A DNA stretch of 64,000 nt from Euryodendron excelsum. Lineage: Eukaryota; Streptophyta; Magnoliopsida; Ericales; Pentaphylacaceae. The translations under genes were made by a program, and so were the position numbers. Below the pieces are notes generated by a model that searched no databases, had not been told where the DNA came from, and saw nothing but the letters and a program-made list of their open reading frames with translations. Of the stretch, positions 1-10,755 are shown piece after piece. The DNA is taken from contig CM065397.1 of assembly GCA_033060915.1 (NCBI GenBank), forward strand, positions 27,823,501 through 27,887,500, given 5' to 3'. Numbering within the stretch: the first letter of the stretch is position 1; every line of letters begins with the position of its first letter.

Positions 1-3000
1 GAAATCCTAGTGAGGAGTTTTTAGAAAGTGAATTTGAAAAAAGTTTTAGGAAGGAAGTTTTTGGAAAGTAAAACTTTGAGAAAGTTTTGGAAACAAAATT
101 TTGGAAGAAGATTGTTAGAAAGAGTTTTTAGGAAAGAGATTTAGGGAGTGTTTTCTAATAAGGAAACCTAGGGAGTGTTTTTAGAAAGGAATTTTGAGGA
201 GAGTGTTTTGGAAAGGAGTTTAAAAAGAGAAATTTTGGAAAATAAATTTTTAGAGTGAGTTTTTAGAAAACAATTTTGGAAAGAAGAGCTTTTGGAAAGC
301 ATGTTGAAAAAGAGGAGGATTTTAGAAAGAGAGACTTTTGAAAAGAGAGTTTTTTAGAAAGCATAAAAACGTCTCACTTCCCTAAAGCGATTCTAACCAT
401 AAGAAGGTTATAACCACTTTAAGAAAATGGTTTTGAAAATAACAAAGAGTTGAAAATATGGACCATGTTAGTCACTTTAAATATAGCACTTTCCTAAAGG
501 AACCCTAGCCACAGAAAGGCTAGAATCACCCTAGGATTGTGATTTTAAAAATAAGTTTTGAAAAAGAAAATTTTGATATAATTTTGAAAACAAGTTTGAA
601 AACGATTTTGAAAACGACTTTGATAATGACTTTTAGAAGAATGCAAGAATTATGATATGCACAATGCAAATTTGGGGTCGTGAACATACAAGGTTAAGGT
701 TTCACCACATAATCAAGGGGGCCGAACCCGTGTGGTCTCCGGTTAGACTAAAAGAAAGCTCCCGACACGGTGACCCTCCAATAGTCTAATCCTACACATA
801 AACAGGGAGTCCCTTTGTTTCAAGCATGCAAAAGAAAGGGGGGGGAAAGAGATGTGGGATTAAAATAGAGAAAACCCAAATGGGTTAGGAGAGAGAAGAG
901 AGAAGGGAAAGTGTAGAAACTTAAAGAAAAAGCCTACCTTGTCTTGTTTATTTCACTTTGCTTTGCACACCTTGCTTTCTTGGTTTTTCTTCGGTCTTCG
1001 CTTCAGTCTTCGAGAGCTTTGTCTTGGTCTTTGAGAGCTTCGAGTTGCAGCAATCCAAGTCTCCAATGGAGGGTTGGGGGCTAGTGTATAAGTGTATAGG
1101 AGCGTGTATAAGTGTATAGGAGGCTAGGGTTTGGTGTATGGTGGCTAGGGTTTGGAAAACCTAGAGAAGCTAGGGTTTAGGGAGTGTTCGAGCTCTGTAT
1201 ATCAAATATTAGGGTTTTTAGACTGAGTTTGCAGACCTCTTTCACACTGGAGGAGACTCTGTATTTATAGACATGAGATAGACCTGGCGCCTGTTGCAGT
1301 GGCGCTAGGGCAAAATTCCTCTTGGCACCACTAGGAGTGGCGCCAGGCCATTTCTTGGCTTGGCGCCACTACTAGTGGCACCAGCAAGTTAGGAAAGTTT
1401 GTTAAGTCGGCAAGCAACGTATCTTTGATAGATTTGGGCGCCTGTACTAATGACTACCATGCAATTTCTTGCCTGACTTCACTAGGAGTGACTCCGGAAA
1501 GCCCGGGAAAGATTTAAGGGACCGGGATTGGCCCGAAAGGCCAGAAAGGGGCAAGAACACTTAGAATAGTGTCCCAGAGGTATTTGACTTGAAAAATGAA
1601 GATAGGATGTGTTGGGAGGATTGACCGGGCCATTAGGGGCAAAACGGTCAATCGGGCCGGAAAGCTGCCAGGACGGACCCAGAATGTCCCAGAAAAAGAC
1701 TCGAGATTTGGAAACATTATTCAGAATGTTCCCAAAGGCTTGCCGGTTTGATTCCCAGAGCCAGTGTGGTTCGAAAAGGCGACCGGCCCACCAGGGGCAA
1801 AACGATTATTTTGCACCGGGTTTGCCGGAACTAACTCAGAATGATCCGGAAAGGTAAAGAAATGTTGAGAATACTGTAGGAAGAATTCTTGGGAGGTTAC
1901 CAGTTTGATACCCAGGGCCGGTGTGGTTCCCGGGGCATTCGAATGCCTAGGGACAAAATGGTCATCTTGACCGGAAGGTCTCGGAATTGGCCCGAAACTT
2001 ACTAGAAGGCACCTAATCATGCCGGATTACCTTAAAGACAATCTTGGAAGGGTGGACTTACCATTCTGAGGACTTAGGTGTGTTCTCGAGAAGCGTGCCA
2101 GAAAATGGCCCTAAGGGTAGTTTGGTCATTTTTCATCAAAGTGGGCTTGCAAGCACTAGTGTTGACCTGGGTTTTGAGTGTTTCCGTCACTCTGACGGCA
2201 GTCGCCTGATACAGGGGTTTGTTGGCAATTCCCTATATCAACCTGTTTGCGAGTATTTTTGCTACTTTGACGGTTGCGATGTTTGCGAGTATTTTCGCTA
2301 CTCTGACGGTTCGCGATCATTCCCGAGACTGCTTGATCTCGGGAAGCTACTAAAGGGACTTAGCACCTGAGAATCAACTTTCTCGAAAGGCGTGCCTAAA
2401 TGGACATTTCTGCATTGGCAGGCTAGAAAGCGCCAAAGGTGGACCGTTCTACCATCTAAGGGACTTGGGGTCTCATCCCGGTCGACAGGTTTAAAGGGAC
2501 TTGCCGTTCTGAAGAGCTTTTCTTTGAAAAATGTGCCGAACCGTCTCGAGGAATCAACTGTCTCAAGAGAGGGATTGGAATTGGAAAGGGGACTTACCGT
2601 CTTCAGAAAGACGCGCCTGACTTGGAATTGGAAAGGGGACTTACCGTCTTTGGAAAGGCATGCCTAATTTAGAGTTGGAAAGGGGTCTTATTGTCTTCGA
2701 AAAGACGGGCTTGATTTGGGATTGAAAAGGGGACTTACCATTTTCGAAAAGACGCGCCTGATTTGAAATTGAAAAGGGGACTTACCGTCTTCGGAAAGAT
2801 GTGCCTGATTTGGATTTGGAAAGGGGACTTACCATTTTTGAAAAGACGAGCCTGATTTGGAATTGGAAAGGATAATGCCCCTTAAGGGCATTTCGGTCAT
2901 TTTGCCTCTATTTGGGCTCGGTGGGGCCTACGAAGCGATGAATTGATGGGATTAGACTTAGAAAGTTAATTTGGATTGAAATATGCCCACAATGACTTGA

Positions 3001-3055
3001 ACACAAGTCTGGACAGAGTGAAGACCGTCGAGCGGTCAAAAATGGGGTGCTTACA
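1..3055 (-). repeat. 3' LTR of element B (partial, truncated by window edge)
   Basis: The minus-strand LTR begins at 3,055 with TGTAAGCACC and runs left out of the window. Base 1 matches about 42,150 in the other B LTR. The order inside is the same as in all the Ogre LTRs here: hairpin-rich units near the outer end (about 2,560-2,860), GGCGCC inverted motifs (about 1,285-1,385), a TATA box, AAACCCTA motifs, then a purine-rich stretch of several hundred bases (plus-strand reading). This copy keeps about 250 bases around 360-610 that the right copy lacks near 42,510, so the right copy carries a deletion. Confidence 0.9.
1262..1269 (-). promoter_or_regulatory. TATA box in element B 3' LTR
   Basis: The plus-strand TATTTATA is TATAAATA on the element's strand. 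It is followed by ACAGAG, and the same arrangement recurs in the other LTR copies. Transcription should begin about 30 bases downstream, placing U3 at about 1.8 kb. Confidence 0.65.
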
Positions 3056-3075
3056 GCTGCCCCTCTTTTTCTATC
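3056..3075 (-). other. Polypurine tract of element B
   Basis: Directly next to the LTR start, the minus strand reads AAAAAGAGGGGCAGC, a purine-rich stretch suited to priming plus-strand DNA synthesis. The same sequence with one change (GGGGTAGC) abuts the 3' LTR of element A at 30,429. Confidence 0.7.
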
Positions 3076-3099
3076 TTTGCTTGTCGAAGACAAAATGAT

Positions 3100-3483
3100 A
3101 AAGTAAGAGTCCCATGTTGACTATAAGGCGGTCGGAGGGACGGACTTGGAAAACGGGGGTTCGAAAATGGGTATTGGGCTCAAAAGGCCCTTGAAAACGA
3201 GTTTTGGCGGGAAAAAGGGCAAAGCTGCCCAGAATTGGAAACTAGCGCCACTAGAAGTGGCGCCTCTGCTAGTGGCACCAGGCTTGGAGTTAAAACCAGA
3301 AAAATTCTGGTTCGAACATTTGCGGTATTTCAAGAGTTTTTCGCAAATCCGAGAGACATTGCAAGGAAACTAACTTAGACATTGAAGGAGCACTTCTTGG
3401 AGACCACGGGTGATTGCAGGAAGGAGATCACGCCACCGGAAAATTCAATGGAAGAGAAGATTTCGCTGGAGAACTCCAAAAAA
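3100..3483 (+). promoter_or_regulatory. Leader exon of the antisense unit in element B
   Basis: This stretch between the polypurine tract and a strong donor site has no reading frame with recognisable content. It ends CCAAAAAA before GTGAGT at 3,484. The matching minus-strand stretch in element A (30,350 to 29,968) aligns along its length and ends in the same donor. It contains an inverted GGCGCC motif at 3,243-3,264 like the one upstream of the LTR TATA boxes. I infer a 5' untranslated exon with promoter upstream; no clear TATA box is visible and the transcription start is unknown. Confidence 0.5.
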
Positions 3484-4424
3484 GTGAGTTTTCAAATTTT
3501 GTTGATTTTGATGTGTAGAACTTCGTTTGAACCATGTGAATAGTTGAATTTGATGTTTTGACATGTTTTGAACATTATGGTGATGTTATTTTTTCATTTT
3601 GGTGCTTGTATGATTGAATTTGAGTGATTTTACGTGATTATGTGAAAAGAGTTTTCTGCAGGAATAGTGAATTTGTTCCTACAGGCTTGGGCATTGCGCT
3701 TTTTGACTAGATTTTTGTGCAATGTGCCTTAGAAAAATGTGTTTAACAATCGTGTGAAGTTTCATGATTTTTTGAAAACTTGGTGAATTTTTAATGTTTT
3801 GAAAAATAGAAAAATATTTAGAAAATTAGGAAAATTAAGAAAACTTGACAGATTGATGAAATTTTTAGAGTTTGGAATTTGGAAAAATATTGGAATATTT
3901 TAGAAAACATTTGAGGTGATTTTGAAAAATTTTAGGATAACTTTGAAAACCATTGATTTATTGGAAAAATAAAACATATGTTTTGAAAATTTCAAAAAAT
4001 TGAAAAATGTGCTCGAGTGCGGATGTTATATGATTGTAACGTTGTGGAGTGCACGTTTTGTATTTTGTGTTGATGTCATGGGTGTTGTAAGAACTGTTAG
4101 CCTCAAGTTTTCATTAATTGATTTTGATGAATATAAATGTTTTAATAATTAAAATTTGGCTAATCTCAAGATTTCATAATAAAGTAAGTTTGATGTATGA
4201 GTTTAGATTTTTAAAGATTTTTTATTTTAAAAGTTTAAATATATTGTGCATTTCAATGATATATCACTTAATTTTTATTTATGTTTTAAATGTTAATTAT
4301 CTAACATTTTTTGAAGTTATAATTAGTCTTGGACTTAAAAGGAATGCATAGCATGAAGAAGAAGACTAAGTTAAAGATATTGGTAAGAAAGCTCATTGGA
4401 GATAGTTTCAGTTCTATGTACATA

Positions 4425-5115
4425 ACTTTTGATCCAACTGTTGGATTGATCTGATTTTTGTGGCATTGGAAATAAGACTCAAATTCCTATAAATGGTATT
4501 TTATGAGGATTTCATGAATAGAATGTCTTATGCGACAAAACTGAGCTGGAATGTGACACATTGGAGTAGAAGTTCAAAATATGATAGCTGGGAGATAGCT
4601 CGAGTAATTTTATCATTCCTTTTGATCTAACCGTTGGATATCTATGATTCTTATTGATCTGAAAAGCTTAATTCCAGGATACAACTTTTATCTTATAGCA
4701 TTTTCAAATTCAAACGTCATAAGGAAGAAAATCGAGGTGGAATTAAAGACAACTCTACAGAAATTTCAAATATGCCAACTGGGAGATAACTTGAGTATTT
4801 TGATGATAACATTTGATCTGACCATTGGATCGCCATGATTCTTGCAGGTTTGAAAAGATGACTTCTATCACTACAACTTTTATCTTATAAACATTTTCAA
4901 ATTCAAACGTTATAAGGGAGAAAATTGAGGTGGAAGTGAAGACAACTCTACAAAAATTCAAATATGCCAACTGGAAGACAGCTTGAGTATTTTGATGATA
5001 ACGTTTGATCTGGCTTTTGGACTGACATGATTCTTAAGGTTTTGAAAAGCTGACTTCCATATCTACAACTTGTCTCGTATAGACATTTTCAAATTTGAAT
5101 GTTATTGAGGAGAAA
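4425..5115 (+). repeat. Four degenerate tandem units of about 185-195 bases inside the LTR-like insertion
   Basis: The phrase TTTGATCTAACCGTTGGAT and variants occur at about 4,430, 4,620, 4,810 and 5,003, each followed by a TGATTCTT or similar phrase and by a CATTTTCAAATTCAAACGT stretch further on. The copies have diverged from one another, so the duplication is old. They lie upstream of the TATA box, in the presumed U3. Confidence 0.65.
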
Positions 5116-5257
5116 ATCAAGGAGGAACAGGAGCAATCATATCTGAAATTCAATTCCTGACTGGCAACAACTTTGTTCAAATGGGAAGAAATGTATTCAA
5201 ACCTCTCCAACGACTAGAAGTTGATTTTAAGCTACAAATAATCCACTACTCTTCCTC

Positions 5258-5265
5258 TATAAATA
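5258..5265 (+). promoter_or_regulatory. TATA box of the 1.9 kb LTR-like insertion
   Basis: TATAAATA sits in the context CTCTATAAATAGAGA. It is followed by direct repeats of a GATACACAAGAGA phrase that would lie in the early transcript. Confidence 0.5.
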
Positions 5266-6303
5266 GAGATACACAAGAGAAGCAAGGATACACAAGAGAT
5301 TACAAAGATTGAGCATAGAAAGTGATATTCATCAAGATCTTCAAGTTTTGAGCTTTACTTCTTCATTATTCCATCTCATCTTTGAGCTTCATTCTTTTAT
5401 TCAACTTTTGAGAGTTTTGTATCTATTGTTGTAAGATTCAACTCCCCTATATCATTTGTAAAAGGGTTGCTAAACCCTTGTGATTTATTTCTTGAGTGAT
5501 TGAGAGGAACACTTGGAGAAAATATATCCTCTTGATGCTTTGTTTTGGAGAGCAAAACAAAGAGTTATTTTTTAAGTGTTTTTGGAACAAAACACTTGGT
5601 GTAAAGGTTTGCTAGCAACCGAACAAGCTACTGATGTAAAGCTATTTGAAGAATAGTGGATTTGCCCAAGGAAGGAGCCTTGGAGGTGGACGTAAGATTG
5701 GCACAAGAGGAGCCAACCGAACCACTTTAAATCATTGTGTTTGATCTCTTCTCTTTTCTCTCTTTTTATCTTACTTAATATCTTTCTTACATATAGTCTT
5801 GATATACTTGAGATACACTCATAATTGAATCATTTGTACTAATCTCTCATTGATCATATCTTAGCTTGTCTTATTCATTACTTAACTAGATTAATATTTT
5901 ATATCTTTTCTATTGCATCTCACCTCTTGGAAATTAAGTGTATTGGATTATTTTAAATTTTAATTTTTAATTATAAACCCAATTCACCTCCCCTCTTGGG
6001 TTGCCACCTGGTTTAACAGGGACCATTTTTAAACAAAACTCTGCCGAAATTTTTGAAATTAGGGAAAGAGTTAGAAAAGGTTTTTAGAAATAAAATCTTT
6101 TTGAAGGAAAAAGACAGAAAACCCTTGAGATATGATTTGAAATTAGAAAATCAAAAGGTGTGCGTAGGAAATTTATTTTGACTTATCATTCGAAATATTT
6201 TATTTGTTTTGTTTGTGTTAGTTGTTTATTTCATTTTACTTTATTATCTCAACTGCCTGCTCGATATATATTAATACCTCTTACCATAGCTTACCTTTTC
6301 AGG

Positions 6304-8160
6304 ATGGCAGATGCGGGGTGATAACGGCTCTGAGAGGAGATGCCGCTCGAGGAAGGCGGCTCGGACAGATTCTACTAGCGGCTTCAGTCAGTCTACTGGG
6401 CAGGCAGCATCTAGTCAGAGTGGTCGGGGGAGTAGGCCACCTGTCGACCCCTTTCCCCCAGTTGAGCAGGCTTTCATAGAGGAGATTAGTGCCGAGGAGG
6501 AGGTACCGGGCCTTGGGGATCAGGTGACCGGTTATGGGAGAGCTTCCTCCAGGCATAGGCAGACAGATGCTGACTTAGGAGATTTGCAGGTACCGGATAT
6601 TCCCCCCCTCAGGGATTTGGCTTATCACCCCAGCGTATACTCCAAACAGCATTTGCCCCCTCCTCGAGTACACACAACTTTTAGATGGGCTGTTCATCAA
6701 GTCTTTGTGACTATGTAGCGAGCTGCCCCGTCATATCGTGCCTTCTTGGCGGAGATCAGATTTGGCGCCTTCATGGGATTACAAGCTAACCGCCTGAACC
6801 AGTATTTGGTACTAGCTCTGGTTGAGCAATGGTTTGGAGAGACCGAGACCTTCCATTTTGTCGGCTTTGAGTTAGGCCCCACTCCCTTGGATTGGGCGAT
6901 CATCACAGGGCTTTCCTTTGTCGGCCGGCGGATCACCCTACAGTCAGTCAATAGGGACGAGGCCTGTTTGCTTTTGGACTTGCCTCCTCCTGAGCGTTCT
7001 GCCTTCCCAATCTCTTAGATCAGTCAGGATGACAGTACCTTTGCGGCTGAGCCATCGCCTGCCAGGCGGGACATTATGAGACGACGACTTGTTTTGTATA
7101 TCATTTTTAGCTATTTTTGCAACAACAACAAGTCGGTAGTGCCATGTCAGTTGGTGAGTATAGTAGCCGATCTTGGAGCTTTATCTGAGTTGGACTGGGG
7201 GTCCTTTTCCTTTGGCTACTTCCTTCAGTCGATGCGGGTCCGGACTTCTTCCCGTTGGGGCAGCATGACTAGTTTCTGGCCTTTTCTCGTCTGGTGGAGT
7301 TACGAGTACCTTCCTGTTCGTCGCCCTGCAATGGTTGAGGATGACCTTTATCCTCATGCTTTGAGGTTGACCTCTATCCTCATGCTTTGAGGTGGGCTCG
7401 TGACCGAGTAGCCCAGCGATCGAAGATTACTGATTTTGTGACACTCCGGGCTAACCTGGAGCTGATTGAGGCAAGGGATGTGACTTGGCAACCCTTCATT
7501 AGATCAATTCATTATGAGATTGTCTGGTACTTGGTCCCGTTGTCCCTATCGAGAGCTGTTTTTCTCAGTGATGACACTTGGGAGTTATATCTCGAAGAGC
7601 GACACTGGAGGCAGTTTCATGAGGAGTTCCGATTAGCAAGAGCTCCGCCAGAGTATATGTTTGGAGCCTTGGTGGTGGGAGTGCCTATCCCCTATTAGGA
7701 GCATCAGCCAGGTGCCGAGTTCCTGCTTCCCCCAGATACAAATTACGCTGCACACTTTGGGGCTCATTCGGTCGGTGCCTTCACCCGATTTGAGGTAGTG
7801 GTAGGCAGGTACGCTGTTGGCCAGGAGGTGGTTAATTTGTGGCGTCGCGCTGGAGGATATGTGCCCCAGGCCGAGTTTACTACTGTGAGAGACCAGAGAG
7901 ATCAGTACCAGATGGAGCGGGATCAGTACCAGGCCGAGGTAGCTTCCCTGACGGCTCGGTTATCTCAGCTGGGTGGTGGGGGGTATGTTATTCTTTCTCT
8001 ACTTCTTCTGTTCACTCTGTTGTTGTTTAGTTCTGCTTTCATACGGCTAATTTCGGTTTTATCTTCCTTACAGGATAGTAGTGCTTCGAGTAGTTATCCG
8101 CCTCCTCCGATGTTGGGTTTCGGGGATTTTGATCCAGATGACATCGACTTTGACCTGTAA
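6304..8160 (+). pseudogene. Antisense plant mobile domain-like gene of element B (broken)
   Basis: I read a protein of roughly 600 residues in antisense to the retrotransposon. The N-terminal third is low-complexity and Ser/Arg-rich. The middle resembles the plant mobile domain: a segment with FVGFELGPTPLDWAIITGL at about 6,860, an aromatic WSYEYLPV segment near 7,290-7,320 and a WARDRV...VTWQPF segment at 7,392-7,495. A coiled coil rich in Arg/Gln/Glu follows at about 7,870-7,980, then an acidic tail ending FDPDDIDFDL. The frame is broken by a shift just after the first ATG (6,304), stops at 6,716, 7,016 and 7,696, and a 26-base tandem duplication at 7,342-7,393. A possible GT-AG intron lies at 7,983-8,073, but its phase does not fit. 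Element A carries a counterpart at the same place with very different sequence. Confidence 0.68.
7342..7393 (+). repeat. 26-base tandem duplication that shifts the frame
   Basis: Two adjacent 26-base copies (7,342-7,367 and 7,368-7,393) differ at one position. As 26 is not a multiple of three, the antisense frame moves from one register to another exactly here, and coding similarity resumes in the new register with WARDRV. Confidence 0.9.
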
Positions 8161-8563
8161 CAAATGCCCCTTGTGGAGGCTCCGATCTTCGTTTGCCCCT
8201 ATTCCTGAGATGTATTTATGTTAGACAGTTTTATTTTGATATTTTGTACAAAAATGGATATTTATGGTATTCAGATGCATGGATAGACAAAGACATTTAC
8301 GGTCTTTTCAGCTAAGTATATGATCAGATGCATATGATGGCTGATGATGTTATGTATCTATTATATGAGTTGATGTTGGTGACTTCTATTTTTACAGGGA
8401 GTTATATCCTATGTGTGCAAAGCCCATGCTATTTTTTTTTTTTCAAACATATGCACGTGTTAGAAATACATTAATAGAATAACACAGGGTACTATTAAAC
8501 TTGTAGTCTTTGGAATGATAACTCCTTCCTTTTTGGGGGTCTAGCCTCTCCTCGGGCTCAACC
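8161..8563. other. Non-coding spacer of element B next to the insertion of A
   Basis: This AT-rich stretch has no convincing reading frame. It continues, after removing element A, into 35,790 onward. It would be the region downstream of the antisense stop codon. Confidence 0.6.
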
Positions 8564-8568
8564 CTACT
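8564..8568. repeat. Target duplication CTACT, left of element A
   Basis: CTACT directly precedes the TGTAAGC start of A and is repeated exactly at 35,785-35,789 right after its ...GCGACA end. This proves that A is one insertion spanning 8,569-35,784. Confidence 0.95.
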
Positions 8569-9784
8569 TGTAAGCACCCCATTTTGGACCGCTCGACAGT
8601 CTACACTCTGTCACGACTTGTACTCAAGTCAATATGGACGTATTCTAATCAAAACCAACTCTTTAAGTCTAAATCTCATCGCTTCGCGGGCCCACCAAGC
8701 CCAAATAGAGGCCAAATGACCAAAATGCCCTTAGGGGCATTGTCCTTTCCAATTCCAATCCCTCTCTCGAGACAGTTGATTCCTTGAGACGGTAAGTCCC
8801 CTTTCCAATTCCAAATTCAGCACGTCTTTCCGAAGACGGTAAGTCCCTTTTCCAATTCCAAATCAGGCACGTCTTTTTTAAGACGATAAGACCCCTTTCC
8901 AATTCCAATCCATCTCTCGAGACAGTTGGTTCCTCGAGACGGTAAATCTACTCCAATCAGGCGCGTCTTTCCAAAGACGATAAGACCCCTTTCCAATTCC
9001 AATCCCTCTATTGAGACAGTTGATTTCTCAAGACGGTCCGACACATTTTTTGAAAAAAATCTCTTCGAAACGGTAAGTCCCTTTAAACCTGTCGACCGAG
9101 ACAAGACCCCAAGTCCCCTAGATAGTAGAACGGTCCACCTTTGGCGCCTGCTAGCCCGCCAATGCAGAAATGTCCGTTTAGGCACGCCTTTTGAGAAAGT
9201 TGATTCTCAGGCGCTAAGTCCCTTTAGTAGCTTCCCGAGATCAGGTAGTCTCGGGAATGATCGCAAACCGTCAAAGTAGCGGAAATACTCACAAGCAGGT
9301 CAATATAGGGAATTGCCAACAAACCCCTGTATCACATGACCGCCATCAGAGTGGCGGAAACACTCAAAACTCAGGTCAACACCAGTGCTTGCTAGCCCAC
9401 TTCAGTAAAAAATGACCAAACTGCCCCTTGGGCCTTTTTTGACATGTTTCTCGAGAACACACCTAAGTCCTCAGAATGGTAAGTCCACTCTTCCAAGATT
9501 GTCTTAAAGGCAATCCGGCATGATTAGGTACCTTCTAGTCAGTTTCGAACCAATTCTAAGACTTTCCAGTCAAGATGACTATTTTGCCCCTTGGCATTCA
9601 AATGCCCCGGGAACCACAATGGCTCTAGGTATCAAACCCTTAACTTACTGAAAATTCTTTTTATAGTATTCTCAACCTTTCTTCATCCTTCCGGATCATT
9701 CCGAGTCAATTCTGGCCAACCCAGTACAAAATGACCGTTTTGCCCCTGGTGGGTCGGTCTCCTTTTCCAACCACACCGGCTCTA

Positions 9785-9789
9785 GGTAT
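9785..9789. repeat. Target duplication GGTAT, left of the solo LTR
   Basis: GGTAT precedes the solo LTR and recurs at 15,115-15,119. Removing the LTR and one copy restores the phrase GGTATCAAACC found several times elsewhere in these LTRs. Confidence 0.95.
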
Positions 9790-9998
9790 TGTAAGCACCC
9801 CATTTTTGACCGCTCGGCAGTCTACACTCCGTCCAGACTTGTTTTCAAGTCATTGTATGCATATTCCAATCGAAACCAATTCTCTAGGTCCAAATTCCAT
9901 CTTTCCATCGTTTCAAGGGCCTGTCAGGCCCAAAAAGAGACAAAATGACCAAAATGCCCTTAGGGGCATTGTCCTTTCCTTTCCATTTCCAATCCCTC

Positions 9999-10755
9999 TC
10001 TCGAGATAGTTTATTCCTTGAGACAGTTCCAATCTAGGCACGTCTCCTCGGAGATGGTTAGACCCCTTTCCAATCCCACTCTCGAGATAGTTTATTCCTC
10101 GAGACGGTTTCAATCCAGGCACGTCTCCTCGGAGACGGTAAGACCCCTTTCCAATCCCACTCTCGAGACAGTTTATTCCTCGAGACGGTTCCAATCCAGG
10201 CATGTCTCCTCGGAGACGGTAAGACCCTTTCCCAAACCCACTCTTGAGATAGTTTATTCCTCGAGACGGTTCTAATCCAGGCACGTCTCCTCGGAGATGG
10301 TAAGACCCCTTTCCAATCCCACTCTCGAGACAGTTTATTCCTCGAGACGGTTCCAATCCAGGCACGTCTCCTCGGAGACGGTAAGACCCCTTTCCAATCC
10401 CACTCTCGAGACAGTTTATTCCTCGAGACGGTTCCAATCCAGGCACGTCTCCTCGGAGACGGTAAGACCCCTTTCCAATCCCACTCTCGAGACAGTTTAT
10501 TCCTCGAGACGGTTCCAATCCAGGCACGTCTCTTCGGAGACGGTATGACCCCTTTCCAATCCTACTCTCGAGACAGTTTATTCCTCGAGATGGTTCCATT
10601 CCAAGCACGTCTCTTCAGAGACGATAAGTCCCTTTTCTAGTCCCACTCTCGAGACAGTTTATTCCTCGAGACGGTTCCAATTCAGGCTCGTCTCTTCGGA
10701 GACGGTAAGTCCCCTTACCAATCCCTCTCTCGAGACAGTTTATTCTTCGAGACGG
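9999..10755 (+). repeat. Array of about nine 80-81-base units in the solo LTR
   Basis: Each unit has two dyads: a CTCGAGAC...TTATTCCTCGAGACGG pair and CGTCTCCTCGGAGACG, which folds into a perfect stem. The middle units are nearly identical, showing recent expansion. Related but far more diverged units occur at the same place in other LTRs: 8,760-9,080, 30,620-30,990 and, on the minus strand, 44,400-44,680 and 2,560-2,860. Long reading frames over the array on both strands exist only because 81 is a multiple of three. Confidence 0.93.

Larger units (their letters stand above)
4095..6018 (+). mobile_element. 1.9 kb LTR-like insertion in element B (probable solo LTR)
   Basis: The insert starts TGTTAGCC and ends GGTTTAACA, with short inverted ends TGTTA/TAACA. 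Removing it joins sequence that matches the uninterrupted copy in A (around 29,355-29,370). The flanks AGAAC (4,090-4,094) and GGGAC (6,019-6,023) are consistent with a 5-base target duplication in which the left copy took two G-to-A changes. A TATAAATA at 5,258-5,265 suggests plus orientation and a promoter. There is no coding content. It looks like a solo LTR; a short non-autonomous element remains possible. I cannot assign a superfamily. Confidence 0.72.
3484..6302 (+). other. Intron of the antisense unit in element B, enlarged by an LTR insertion
   Basis: The donor GTGAGT at 3,484 and the acceptor TTACCTTTTCAG ending at 6,302 frame this stretch. Without the 4,095-6,018 insertion it would be about 890 bases, matching 884 bases between the equivalent sites in A (29,967 to 29,084). 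The first ATG lies two bases after the acceptor, in both elements. Conservation of both splice sites in two copies makes the intron credible, although splicing itself is inferred. Confidence 0.6.

Noticed and set aside
6311..6718. Host gene of the plant mobile domain family at its own locus
   Set aside because: Its flanks are retrotransposon internal sequence homologous to element A, and A has a counterpart at the same position, so it is element-borne.
7983..8073. GT-AG intron near the end of the antisense gene of B
   Set aside because: Splice-site sequences look good, but 91 bases shift the frame away from the acidic tail that fits the A counterpart; left as a note only.
9913..10608. Long repetitive reading frames on both strands (231 and about 85 codons)
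   Set aside because: They follow from an 81-base tandem repeat with a length divisible by three; no start context or domain.
9999..10755. CRISPR-like array
   Set aside because: Units are contiguous 80-81-base tandem repeats without unique spacers, inside a plant LTR.
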